A model generated the notes under the pieces. It worked only from the letters and a program-made list of their open reading frames with translations, searched no databases and was not told where the DNA came from. Shown here one piece after another: positions 22,931 to 36,600 of a stretch of DNA of 64,000 nt (within the stretch, counting starts at the first letter, position 1; each line of letters starts with the position of its first letter). Where the stretch lies: the NCBI GenBank assembly GCA_031769625.1, contig JAUIMM010000188.1:10144001-10208000 (forward strand), given 5' to 3'. The stretch is from Taudactylus pleione. Lineage: Eukaryota > Chordata > Amphibia > Anura > Myobatrachidae. Both the position numbers and the translations under genes were made by a program.

Positions 22931-23228
22931 AAGTTTAGAGATGGAGAAATGACCTGAGGTTCATCCCTCTCCCTAATGTAGTATGTCAGGGTACTGCCAC
23001 GAATGTCTGGAATGTTGGGCCAGTGGCGGTGTATTATATACCGGGCAATTGGGAGGAAATCCATTATCCGCTGGACAGTGTACTGCCTCTACTGTGATTG
23101 GTTGGTGGTGTATAATATTATGGCCAAAATGTCTAATTACTAATCGGATTCTTTTTTTAATGGTAAAACTTGACCAGAACTTCTATAGAGCCACACAATC
23201 TATGCATGTGTTCATGTAAGGGGAAACG

Positions 23229-23562
23229 GGATGCACTCAGGAAGCCGGCGGTCGCAACGCCGACCACCGGCTTCCCCCCTGTTTAATCCCGGCAAGTGTC
23301 AAATGACAGGCGTCGAGATCCTGACACTCAGCTTACCGATCAAAGGTAAGCCGGGCGCGGACAGGGGGTAGGCACCCCTTGGGAGGTTAGGGTTAGGCTA
23401 GGGGAAGGGGGGGTTAGGGTTAGGCACTTGGGGGGAGGTTAGGGTTAGGCACCCCTAAAGGAGGGTTAGGGGGTATAATTAGGTTAGTTTAGAATTGCCT
23501 GAAGACGTTCGGGATTTCCTCCTCTGCCGGGTTACCACAGCCGGCGGTAAATCATACTGATT
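23229..23562. mobile_element. G-rich repeat element with TTAGGG-like internal repeats, copy 2
   Basis: It carries AAGCCGGCGGTCG and its complement, then GACAGGCGTCGAGATC, AGGTAAGCCGGGCGCGGAC, about 120 bp of GGGTTAGGG/GGTTAGGCAC text, and ends CATACTGATTCC. It is the same family as 19946-20428 but with a shorter G-rich middle. It ends about 105 bp before the fourth HDHD2 coding exon. Confidence 0.75.
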
Positions 23563-23667
23563 CCAAGGAAACAGTCATATTGTTATGAGTGTGTGTGTGT
23601 TATATATAACTATTTATTTTCTCTGTCTGTTCCATTGAAGCTTAAACTCTCACTCGGTCCCTTCCAG

Positions 23668-23884
23668 GCTGGTGCTGGACGGGGCTCCCATCATCGCCAT
23701 CCACAAGGCCAGGTACTACAAGAGGAAAGATGGGTTAGCGCTAGGTCCCGGACCGTTTGTTACAGGCTTGGAATATGCCACAGACACCAAAGCCACCGTG
23801 GTGGGGAAACCGGAGAGGACGTTTTTCCTGGAAGCCCTGAGAGGTACCGGCTGCAGCCCGGAGGAGGCCGTCATGATCGGGGAT
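23668..23884 (+). CDS. HDHD2: HDHD2, fourth coding exon (residues 132-204)
   Basis: The exon runs from a CTTCCAG acceptor ending at 23667 to a GTAAGT donor at 23885. It reads [18 protein letters not shown], then [20 protein letters not shown], then the [17 protein letters not shown] region, ending EEAVMIGD. Lys179 in VVGKPE is HAD motif III. Gly203-Asp204 begin motif IV, whose remaining acidic residues must come from the next exon. The 217 bases end exactly on a codon boundary: 101+209+85+217 = 612 bases = 204 codons. The final part of the protein is absent from the window. The donor lies only 215 bp before the 38.5 kb tandem array. Confidence 0.95.
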
Positions 23885-26699
23885 GTAAGTGGTTCAGATA
23901 AGTAATAAGGGGCTGTGCTTGGTGTCTCCTGTATTAGAGGCACACAGGACTGACGGGGGAGTATGAGCCCGTGGGTACAGATGTATCCTCATACATCTAG
24001 CCTCAGTACGTCACGCAATGCTGCTCTGCTAGCGTTGGGCCGCTTTTTTGCCGAAAACACATCTAAGGCGCGTTGCGAGTAGGATGCACGAGCAAACTTT
24101 TATATCTGTGTGCTCCTGAGTCTGTATATGGGAGACTGCGCTGAGTAATGTGATATGTGACCCCTGTATATCTGTGTGCTCCTGAGTCTGTATATGGGAG
24201 ACTGCGCTGAGTAATGTGATATGTGACACCTGTATATCTGTGTGCTCCTGCGTCTGTATATAGGAGACTGTGCTGAGTAATGAGATATGTGACACCTGTA
24301 TATCTGTGTGCACCTGAGTCTGTATATGGGAGACTGCGCTGAGTAATGTGATAGGTGACACCTGTATATCTGTGTGCTCCTGAGTCTGTATATGGGAGAC
24401 TGCGCTGAGTAATGTGATATGTGACACCTGTATATCTGTGCACTGAGTAATGTGATATGTGACACCTGTATATCTGTGTGCTCCTGAGTCTGTATATGGG
24501 AGACTGCGCTGAGTAATGTGATATGTGACACCTGTATATCTGTGTGCTCCTGCGTCTGTATATGGGAGACTGCGCTGAGTAATGTGATAGGTGACACCTG
24601 TATATCTGTGTGCTCCTGAGTATGTATATGGGAGACTGCGCTGAGTGATGTGATAGGTGACACCTGTATATCTGTGTGCTCCTGAGTCTGTATATGGGAG
24701 ACTGCGCTGAGTAATGTGATATGTGACACCTGTATATCTGTGTGCTCCTGAGTCTGTATATAGGAGACTGTGCTGAGTAATGAGATATGTGACACCTGTA
24801 TATCTGTGTGCACCGGAATCTGTATATGGGAGACTGTGCTGAGTAATGTGATATGTGACCCCTGTATATCTGTGTGCTCCTGAGTCTGTATATGGGAGAC
24901 TGCGCTGAGTAATGTGATATGTGACACCTGTATATCTGTGTGCTCCTGAGTCTGTATATAGGAGACTGCGCTGAGTAATGTGATATGTGACACCTGTATA
25001 TCTGTGTGCACCTGAGTCTGTATATGGGAGACTGCGCTGAGTAATGTGATATGTGACACCTGTATATCTGTGTGCTCCTGAGTCTGTATATGGGAGACTG
25101 CGCTGAGTAATGTGATATGTGACACCTGTATATCTGTGTGCTCCTGAGTCTGTATATGGGAGACTGCGCTGAGTAATGTGATATGTGACACCTGTATATC
25201 TGTGTAGTCCTGAGTCTGTATATAGGAGACTGTGCTGAGTAATGTGATATGTGACACCTGTATATCTGTGTGCTCCTGAGTCTGTATATAGGAGACTGCG
25301 CTGAGTAATGTGATATGTGACACCTGTATATCGGTGTGCTCCTGAGTCTGTATATGGGAGACTGTGCTGAGTAATGTTATATGTGACACCTGTATATCTG
25401 TGTGCTCCTGAGTCTGTATATGGGAGACTGTGCTGAGTAATGGGATATGTGACACCTGTATATCTGTGCACTGAGTAATGTGATATGTGACACCTGTATA
25501 TCTGTGTGCTCCTGAGTCTGTATATGGGAGACTGCGCTGAGTAATGTGATATGTGACACCTGTATATCTGTGTGCTCCTGAGTCTGTATATGGGAGACTG
25601 CGCTGAGTAATGTGATATGTGACACCTGTATATCTGTGTGCTCCTGAGTCTGTATATGGGAGACCTGTATATCTGTGTGCTCCTGAGTCTGTATATGGGC
25701 GACTGTGCTGAGTAATGTGACACCTGTATATCTGTGTGCTCCTGAGTCTGTATATGGGAGACTGCGCTGAGTAATGTGAAATGTGACACCTGTATATCTG
25801 TGTGCTCCTGAGTCTGTATATGTGACACCTGTATATCTGTGTGCTCCTGAGTCTGTATATGGGAGACTGCGCTGAGTAATGTGATATGTGACACCTGTAT
25901 ATCTGTGTGCTCCTGAGTCTGTATATGGGAGACTGCGCAGAGTAATGTGATATGTGACACCTGTATATCTGTGTGCTCCTGAGTCTGTATATGGGAGACT
26001 GTGCTGAGTAATGTGATATGTGACACCTGTATATCTGTGTGCTCCTGAGTCTGTATATGGGAGACCTGTATATCTGTGTGCTCCTGAGTCTGTATATGGG
26101 AGACTGTGCTGAGTAATGTGACACCTGTATATCTGTGTGCTCCTGAGTCTGTATACGGGAGACTGCGCTGAGTAATGTGATACGTGACACCTGTATATCT
26201 GTGTGCTCTTGAGTCTATATATGGGAGACTGCGCTAAGTAATGTGATATGTGACACCTGTATATCTGTGTGCTCCTGAGTCTGTATATGGGAGACTGCGC
26301 TGAGTAATGTGATATGTGACACCTGTATATCTGTGTGCTCCTGAGTCTGTATATGTGACACCTGTATATCTGTGTCCTCCTGAGTTTGTATACGGGAGAC
26401 TGCGCTGAGTAATGTGATATGTGACACCTGTATATCTGTGTGCTCCTGAGTCTGTATATGGGAGACTGCGCTGAGTAATGTGATATGTGACACCTGTATA
26501 TCTGTGTGCTCCTGAGTCTGTATATGGGAGACTGCGCTGAGTAATGTGATATGTGACACCTGTATATCTGTGTGCTCCTGAGTCTGTATATGGGAGACTG
26601 CGCTGAATAATGTGATATGTGACACCTGTATATCTGTGTGCTCCTGAGTCTGTATGTGGGAGACTGCGCTGAGTAATGTGATATGTGACACCTGTATAT

Positions 26700-29600
26700 C
26701 TGTGTGCTCCTGTGTCTGTATATGGGAGATATCTGTGTGCTCCTGAGTCTGTATATGGGAGACTGCGCTGAGTAATGTGATATGTGACACCTGTATATCT
26801 GTGTGCTTCTGAGTCTGTATATGGGAGACTGCGCTGAGTAATGTGATATGTGACACCTGTATATCTGTGTGCTCCTGAGTCTGTATATGGGAGACTGCGC
26901 TGAGTAATGTGACACCTGTATATCTGTGTGCTCCTGAGTCTGTATATGGGAGACTGCGCTGAGTAATGTGATATGTGACACCTGTATATCTGTGTGCTCC
27001 TGAGTCTGTATATGGGAGACTGCGCTGAGTAATGTGACACCTGTATATCTGTGTGCTCCTGAGTCTGTATATGGGAGACTGCGCTGAGTAATGTGATAGC
27101 TGACACATGTATATCTGTGTGCTCCTGTGTCTGTATATGGGAGATATCTGTGTGCTCTTGAGTCTGTATATGGGAGACTGCGCTGAGTAATGTGATAGGT
27201 GACACCTGTATATCTGTGTGCTCCTGAGTCTGTATATGGGAGACTGTGCTGAGTAATGTGATATGTGACACCTGTATATCTGTGTGCTCCTGAGTCTGTA
27301 TATGGGAGATTGTACTGAGTAATGTGATATGTGACACCTGTATATCTGTGTGCTCCTGAGTCTGTATATGGGAGACTGTGCTGAGTAACGTGATATGTGA
27401 CACCTGTATATCTGTGTGCTCCTGAGTGTGTATATGGGAGACTGTGCTGAGTAATGTGACACCTGTATATCGGTGTGCTCCTGAGTGTGTGTATATGAGA
27501 GACTGCCCTGAGTAATGTGATATGTGACACCTGTATATCTGTGTGCTCCTGAGTCTGTATATGGGAGACTGCGCTGAGTAATGTGATATGTGACACCTGT
27601 ATATCTGTGTGCTCCTGAGTCTGTATATGGGAGACTGTGCTGAGTAATGTGATATGTGACACCTGTATATATGTGTACACCTGAGTCTGTATATGGGAGA
27701 CTGCGCTGAGTAATGTGATATGTGACACCTGTATATATCTGTGCTCCTGAGTCTGTATATGGGAGACTGCGCTGAGTAATGTGATATGTGACACCTGTAT
27801 ATCTGTGTGCTCCTGAGTCTGTATATGGGAGACTGCGCTGAGTAATGTGATATGTGACACCTGTATATCTGTGTGCTCCTGAGTCTGTATATGGGAGACT
27901 GTGTTGAGTAATGTGATATGTGACACCTGTATATCTGTGTGCTCCTGAGTCTGTATATGGGAGACTGCGCTGAGTAATGTGATATGTGACACCTGTATAT
28001 CTGTGTGCTCCTGAGTCTGTATATGGGAGACTGCGCTGAGTAATGTGATATGTGACACCTGTATATCTGTGTGCTCCTGAGTCTGTATATGGGAGACCTG
28101 TATATCTGTGTGCTCCTGAGTCTGTATATGGGAGACTGTGCTGAGTAATGTGACACCTGTATATCTGTGTGCTCCTGAGTCTGTATATGGGAGACTGCGC
28201 TGAGTAATGTGATATGTGACACCTGTATATCTGTGTGCTCCTGAGTCTGTATATGGGAGACTACGCTGAGTAATGTGATATGTGACACCTGTATATCTGT
28301 GTGCTCCTGAGTCTGTATATGTGACACCTGTATATCTGTGTGCTCCTGAGTCTGTATATGGGAGACTGTGCTGAGTAATGTGATATGTGACACCTGTATA
28401 TATGTGTACACCTGAGTCTGTATATGGGAGACTGCGCTGAGTAATGTGATATGTGACACCTGTATATATCTGTGCTCCTGAGTCTGTATATGGGAGACTG
28501 CGCTGAGTAATGTGATATGTGACACCTGTATATCTGTGTGCTCCTGAGTCTGTATATGGGAGACTGCGCTGAGTAATGTGATATGTGACACCTGTATATC
28601 TGTGTGCTCCTGAGTCTGTATATGGGAGACTGTGTTGAGTAATGTGATATGTGACACCTGTATATCTGTGTGCTCCTGAGTCTGTATATGGGAGACTGCG
28701 CTGAGTAATGTGATATGTGACACCTGTATATCTGTGTGCTCCTGAGTCTGTATATGGGAGACTGCGCTGAGTAATGTGATATGTGACACCTGTATATCTG
28801 TGTGCTCCTGAGTCTGTATATGGGAGACCTGTATATCTGTGTGCTCCTGAGTCTGTATATGGGAGACTGTGCTGAGTAATGTGACACCTGTATATCTGTG
28901 TGCTCCTGAGTCTGTATATGGGAGACTGCGCTGAGTAATGTGATATGTGACACCTGTATATCTGTGTGCTCCTGAGTCTGTATATGGGAGACTACGCTGA
29001 GTAATGTGATATGTGACACCTGTATATCTGTGTGCTCCTGTGTCTGTATATGGGAGATATCTGTGTGCTCCTGAGTCTGTATATGGGAGACTGCGCTGAG
29101 TAATGTGATATGTGACACCTGTATATCTGTGTGCTTCTGAGTCTGTATATGGGAGACTGCGCTGAGTAATGTGATATGTGACACCTGTATATCTGTGTGC
29201 TCCTGAGTCTGTATATGGGAGACTGCGCTGAGTAATGTGACACCTGTATATCTGTGTGCTCCTGAGTCTGTATATGGGAGACTGCGCTGAGTAATGTGAT
29301 ATGTGACACCTGTATATCTGTGTGCTCCTGAGTCTGTATATGGGAGACTGCGCTGAGTAATGTGACACCTGTATATCTGTGTGCTCCTGAGTCTGTATAT
29401 GGGAGACTGCGCTGAGTAATGTGATAGCTGACACATGTATATCTGTGTGCTCCTGTGTCTGTATATGGGAGATATCTGTGTGCTCTTGAGTCTGTATATG
29501 GGAGACTGCGCTGAGTAATGTGATAGGTGACACCTGTATATCTGTGTGCTCCTGAGTCTGTATATGGGAGACTGTGCTGAGTAATGTGATATGTGACACC

Positions 29601-30690
29601 TGTATATCTGTGTGCTCCTGAGTCTGTATATGGGAGATTGTACTGAGTAATGTGATATGTGACACCTGTATATCTGTGTGCTCCTGAGTCTGTATATGGG
29701 AGACTGTGCTGAGTAACGTGATATGTGACACCTGTATATCTGTGTGCTCCTGAGTGTGTATATGGGAGACTGTGCTGAGTAATGTGACACCTGTATATCG
29801 GTGTGCTCCTGAGTGTGTGTATATGAGAGACTGCCCTGAGTAATGTGATATGTGACACCTGTATATCTGTGTGCTCCTGAGTCTGTATATGGGAGACTGC
29901 GCTGAGTAATGTGATATGTGACACCTGTATATCTGTGTGCTCCTGAGTCTGTATATGGGAGACTGTGCTGAGTAATGTGATATGTGACACCTGTATATAT
30001 GTGTACACCTGAGTCTGTATATGGGAGACTGCGCTGAGTAATGTGATATGTGACACCTGTATATATCTGTGCTCCTGAGTCTGTATATGGGAGACTGCGC
30101 TGAGTAATGTGATATGTGACACCTGTATATCTGTGTGCTCCTGAGTCTGTATATGGGAGACTGCGCTGAGTAATGTGATATGTGACACCTGTATATCTGT
30201 GTGCTCCTGAGTCTGTATATGGGAGACTGTGTTGAGTAATGTGATATGTGACACCTGTATATCTGTGTGCTCCTGAGTCTGTATATGGGAGACTGCGCTG
30301 AGTAATGTGATATGTGACACCTGTATATCTGTGTGCTCCTGAGTCTGTATATGGGAGACTGCGCTGAGTAATGTGATATGTGACACCTGTATATCTGTGT
30401 GCTCCTGAGTCTGTATATGGGAGACCTGTATATCTGTGTGCTCCTGAGTCTGTATATGGGAGACTGTGCTGAGTAATGTGACACCTGTATATCTGTGTGC
30501 TCCTGAGTCTGTATATGGGAGACTGCGCTGAGTAATGTGATATGTGACACCTGTATATCTGTGTGCTCCTGAGTCTGTATATGGGAGACTACGCTGAGTA
30601 ATGTGATATGTGACACCTGTATATCTGTGTGCTCCTGAGTCTGTATATGTGACACCTGTATATCTGTGTGCTCCTGAGTCTGTATATGGG
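26700..30690. repeat. Higher-order tandem duplication inside the satellite, period 2328 bp
   Basis: Rare variants recur at a constant offset of 2328 bp: the half-unit junction at 26711/29039, the GTATATGAGA variant at 27491/29819, the ATATATGTGTACAC variant at 27661/29989, and a TACGCTG variant at 28262/30590. The match starts after about 26700 and stops near 28370/30700. A partial third copy sits between the two: the ATATATGTGTACAC variant also occurs at 28392, an offset of 731 bp from 27661. The order is thus block, partial block, block, as expected from successive unequal exchanges. Confidence 0.85.
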
Positions 30691-33600
30691 AGACTGCGCT
30701 GAGTAATGTGATATGTGACACCTGTATATCTGTGTGCACCTGAGTCTGTATATGGGAGACTGCGCTGAGTAATGTGATATGTGACACCTGTATATCTGTG
30801 TGCTCCTGAGTCTGTATATGGGAGACTGCGCTGAGTAATGTGATATGTGACACCTGTATATCTGTGTGCTCCTGAGTCTGTATATGGGAGACTGCGCTGA
30901 GTAATGTGATATGTGACACCTGTATATCTGTGTGCTCCTGAGTCTGTATATGGGAGACTGCGCTGAGTAATGTGATATGTGACACCTGTATATCTGTGTG
31001 CTCCTGAGTCTGTATATGGGAAACTGCGCTGAGTAATGTGATATGTGACACCTGTATATCTGTGTGCTCCTGAGTCTGTATATGGGAGACTGCGCTGAGT
31101 AATGTGATATGTGACACCTGTATATCTGTGTGCTCCTGAGTCTGTATATGGGAGACTGCGCTGAGTAATGTGATATGTGACACCTGTATATCTGTGTGCT
31201 CCTGAGTCTGTATATGGGAGACTGCGCTGAGTAATGTGATATGTGACACCTGTATATCTGTGTGCTCCTGAGTCTGTATACGGGAGACTGCGCTGAGTAA
31301 TGTGATGTGTGACACCTGTATATCTGTGTGCTCCTGAGTCTGTATATGGGAGACTGCGCTGAGTAATGTGATATGTGACACCTGTATATCTGTGTGCTCC
31401 TGAGTCTGTATATGGGAGACTGCGCTGAGTAATGTGATATGTGACACCTGTATATCTGTGTGCTCCTGAGTCTGTATATGGGAGACTGCACTGAGTAATG
31501 TGATATGTGACACCTGTATATCTGTGTGCTCCTGAGTCTGTATATGGGAGACTGCGCTGAGTAATGTGATATGTGACACCTGTATATCTATGTGCTCCTG
31601 AGTCTGTATATGGGAGACTGCGCTGAGTAATGTGATGTGTGACACCTGTATATCTGTGTGCTCCTGAGTCTGTATATGGGAGACTGTGCTGAGTAATGTG
31701 ATATGTGACCCCTTTTTTATCTGTGTGCTCCGGAGTCTGTATATATGAGACTGCGCTGAGTAATGTGATATGTGACACCTGTATATCTGTGTGCTCCTGA
31801 GTCTGTATATGGGAGACTGTGCTGAGTAATGTGATTTGTGACACCTGTATATCTGTGTGCTCCTGAGCCTGTATATGGGAGACTGTGCTGAGTAATGTGA
31901 TATGTGACACCTGTATATCTGTGTGCTCCTGAGTCTGTATATGGGAGACTGCGCTGAGTAATGTGATATGTGACACCTGTATATCTGTGTGCTCCTGAGT
32001 CTGTATATGGGAGACTGCGCTGAGTAATGTGATATGTGACACCTGTATATCTGTGTGCTCCTGAGTCTGTATATGGGAGACTGTGCTGAGTAATGTGATA
32101 TGTGACACCTGTATATCTGTGTGCTCCTGAGTGTGTATATGGGAGACTGCGCTGAGTAATGTGATATGTGACACTTGTATATCTGTGTGCTCCTGAGTCT
32201 GTATATGGGAGACTGCGCTGAGTAACGTGATATGTGACACCTGTATATCTGTGTGCTCCTGAGTCTGTATATAGGAGACTGCGCTGAGTAATGTGATATG
32301 TGACACCTGTATATCTGTGTGCTCCTGAGTCTGTATATGGAAGACTGCGCTGAGTAATGTGATATGTGACACCTGTATATCTGTGTGCTCCTGAGTCTGT
32401 ATATGGAAGACTGCGCTGAGTAATGTGATATGTGACACCTGTATATCTGTGTGCTCCTGAGTCTGTATATGGTAGACTGCGCTGAATAATGTGATATGTG
32501 ACTCCTGTATATCTGTGTGCTCCTGAGTCTGTATGTGGGAGACTGCGCTGAGTAATGTGATATGTGACACCTGTATATCTGTGTGCTCCTGTGTCTGTAT
32601 ATGGGAGATATCTGTGTGCTCCTGAGTCTGTATATGGGAGACTGCGCTGAGTATTGTGATATGTGACACCTGTATATCTGTGTGCTTCTGAGTCTGTATA
32701 TGGGAGACTGCGCTGAGTAATGTGATATGTGACACCTGTATATCTGTGTGCTCCTGAGTCTGTATATGGGTGACTGCGCTGAGTAATGTGATACCTGTAT
32801 ATCTGTGTGCTCCTGAGTCTGTATATGGGAGACTGCGCTGAGTAATGTGATATGTGACACCTGTATATCTGTGTGCTCCTGAGTCTGTATATGGGAGACT
32901 GCGCTGAGTAATGTGACACCTGTATATCTGTGTGCTCCTGAGTCTGTATATGGGAGACTGCGCTGAGTAATGTGATAGGTGACACATGTATATCTGTGTG
33001 CTCCTGTGTCTGTATATGGGAGATATCTGTGTGCTCCTGAGTCTGTATATGGGAGACTGCGCTGAGTAATGTGATAGGTGACACCTGTATATCTGTGTGC
33101 TCCTGAGTCTGTATATGGGAGACTGCGCTGAGTAACGTGATACGTGACACCTGTATATCTGTGTGCTCCTGAGTCTGTATATTGGAGACTGTGCTGAGTA
33201 ATGGGATATGTGACAACTGTATATCTGTGTGCTCCTGAGTCTGTATATGGGAGACTGCGCTGAGTAATGTGATATGTGACACCTGTATATCTGTGTGCTC
33301 CTGAGTCTGTATATGGGAGACTGCACTGAATAATGTGATATGTGACACCTGTATATCTGTGTGCTCCTGAGTCTGTATATGGGAGACTGCGCTGAGTAAT
33401 GTGACACCTGTATATCGGTGTGCTCCTGAGTGTGTGTATATGAGAGACTGCCCTGAGTAATGTGATATGTGACACCTGTATATCTGTGTGCTCCTGAGTC
33501 TGTATATGGGAGACTGCGCTGAGTAATGTGATATGTGACACCTGTATATCTGTGTGCTCCTGAGTCTGTATATGGGAGACTGTGCTGAGTAATGTGATAT

Positions 33601-36600
33601 GTGACACCTGTATATCTGGGTGCTCCTGAGTCTGTATATGGGAGACCTGTATATCTGTGTGCTCCTGAGTCTGTATATGGGAGACTGTGCTGAGTAATGT
33701 GACACCTGTATATCTGTGTGCTCCTGAGTCTGTATACGGGAGACTGCGCTGAGTAATGTGATATGTGACACCTGTATATCTGTGTGCTCCTGAGTCTATA
33801 TATGGGAGACTGCGCTGAGTAATGTGATATGTGACACCTGTATATCTGTGTGCTCCTGAGTCTGTATATGGGAGACTGCGCTGAGTAATGTGATATGTGA
33901 CACCTGTATATCTTTGTGCTCCTGAGTCTGTATATGTGACACCTGTATATCTGTGTGCTCCTGAGTCTGTATACGGGAGACTGCGCTGAGTAATGTGATA
34001 TGTGACACCTGTATATCTGTGTGCTCCTGAGTCTGTATATGGGAGACTGCGCTGAGTAATGTGATATGTGACACCTGTATATCTGTGTGCTCCTGAGTCT
34101 GTATATGGGAGACTGCGCTGAGTAATGTGATGTGTGACACCTGTATATCTGTGTGCTCCTGAGTCTGTATATGGGAGACTGCGCTGAATAATGTAATATG
34201 TGACACCTGTATATCTGTGTGCTCCTGAGTCTGTATGTAGGAGACTGCGCTGAGTAATGTGATATGTGACACCTGTATATCTGTGTGCTCCTGTGTCTGT
34301 ATATGGGAGATATCTGTGTGCTCCTGAGTCTGTATATGGGAGACTGCGCTGAGTAATGTGATATGTGACACCTGTATATCTGTGTGCTTCTGAGTCTGTA
34401 TATGGGAGACTGCGCTGAGTAATGTGATATGTGACACCTGTATATCTGTGTGCTCCTGAGTCTGTATATGGGAGACTGCGCTGAGTAATGTGATACCTGT
34501 ATATCTGTGTGCTCCTGAGTCTGTATATGGGCGACTGCGCTGAGTAATGTGATATGTGACACCTGTATATCTGTGTGCTCCTGAGTCTGTATATGGGAGA
34601 CTGCGCTGAGTAATGTGACACCTGTATATCTGTGTGCTCCTGAGTCTGTATATGGGAGACTGCGCTGAGTAATGTGATAGGTGACACATGTATATCTGTG
34701 TGCTCCTGTGTCTGTATATGGGAGATATCTGTGTGCTCCTGAGTCTGTATATGGGAGACTGCGCTGAGTAATGTGATAGGTGACACCTGTATATCTGTGT
34801 GCTCCTGAGTCTGTATATGGGAGACTGTGCTGAGTAATGTGATATGTGACACCTGTATATCTGTGTGCTCCTGAGTCTGTATATGGGAGATTGTGCTGAG
34901 TAACGTGATATGTGACACCTGTATATCTGTGTGCTCCTGAGTCTGTATATGGGAGACTGTGCTGAGTAATGGGATATGTGACAACTGTATATCTGTGTGC
35001 TCCTGAGTCTGTATATGGGTGACTGCGCTGAGTAATGTGACATGTGACACCTGTATATCTGTGTGCTCCTGAGTCTGTATATGGGAGACTGTGCTGAGTA
35101 ACGTGATATGTGACACCTGTATATCTGTGTGCTCCTGAGTGTGTATATGGGAGACTGTGCTGAGTAATGTGACACCTGTATATCGGTGTGCTCCTGAGTG
35201 TGTGTATATGAGAGACTGCCCTGAGTAATGTGATATGTGACACCTGTATATCTGTGTGCTCCCGAGTCTGTATATGGGAGACTGCGCTGAGTAATGTGAT
35301 ATGTGACACCTGTATATCTGTGTGCTCCTGAGTCTGTATATGGGAGACTGCACTGAATAATGTGATATGTGACACCTGTATATCTGGGTGCTCCTGAGTC
35401 TGTATATGGGAGACTGTGCTGAGTAATGTGATATGTGACACCTGTATATATGTGTGCTCCTGAGTCTGTATATGGGAGATTGTGCTGAGTAACGTGATAT
35501 GTGACACCTGTATATATCTGTGCTCCTTAGTCTGTATATGGGAGACTGCGCTGAGTAATGTGATATGTGACACCTGTATATATCTGTGCTCCTTAGTCTG
35601 TATATGGGAGACTGCGCTGAGTAATGTGATATGTGACACCTGTATATCTGTGTGCTCCTGAGTCTGTATATGGGAGACTGCGCTGAGTAATGTGATATGT
35701 GACACCTGTATATCTGTGTGCTCCTGAGTCTGTATATGGGAGACTGCGCTGAGTAATGTGATATGTGACACCTGTTTATCTGTGTGCTCCTGAGTCTGTA
35801 TATGGGAGACTGTGTTGAGTAATCTGATATGTGACACCTGTATATCTGTGTGCTCCTGAGTCTGTATATGGGAGACTGCGCTGAGTAATGTGATATGTGA
35901 CACCTGTATATCTGTGTGCTCCTGAGTCTGTATTTGGGAGACTGCGCTGAGTAATGTGATATGTGACACCTGTATATCTGTGTGCTCCTGAGTCTGTATA
36001 TGGGAGACTGCGCTGAGTAATGTGATATGTGACACCTGTATATCTGTGTGCTCCTGAGTCTGTATATGGGAGACTGTGCTGAGTAATGTGATATGTGACA
36101 CCTGTATATCTGTGTGCTCCTGAGTCTGTATATGGGAGACTGCGCTGAGTTATGTGATATGTGACACCTGTATATCTGTGTGCTCCTGAGTCTGTATATG
36201 GGAGACTGCGCTGAGTAATGTGATATGTGACACCTGTATATCTGTGTGCTCCTGAGTCTGCATATGGGAGACTGCGCAGAGTAATGTGATATGTGACACC
36301 TGTATATCTCTGTGCTCCTGAGTCTGTATATGGGAGACTTGTATATCTGTGTGCTCCTGAGTCTGTATATGGGAGACTGTGCTGAGTAATGTGACACCTG
36401 TATATCTGTGTGCTCCTGAGTCTGTATATGGGAGACTGCGCTGAGTAATGTGATATGTGACACCTGTATATCTGTGTGCTCCTGAGTCTGTATATGGGAG
36501 ACTGCGCAGAGTAATGTGATATGTGACACCTGTATATCTCTGTGCTCCTGAGTCTGTATATTGGAGACCTGTATATCTGTGTGCTCCTGAGTCTGTATAT

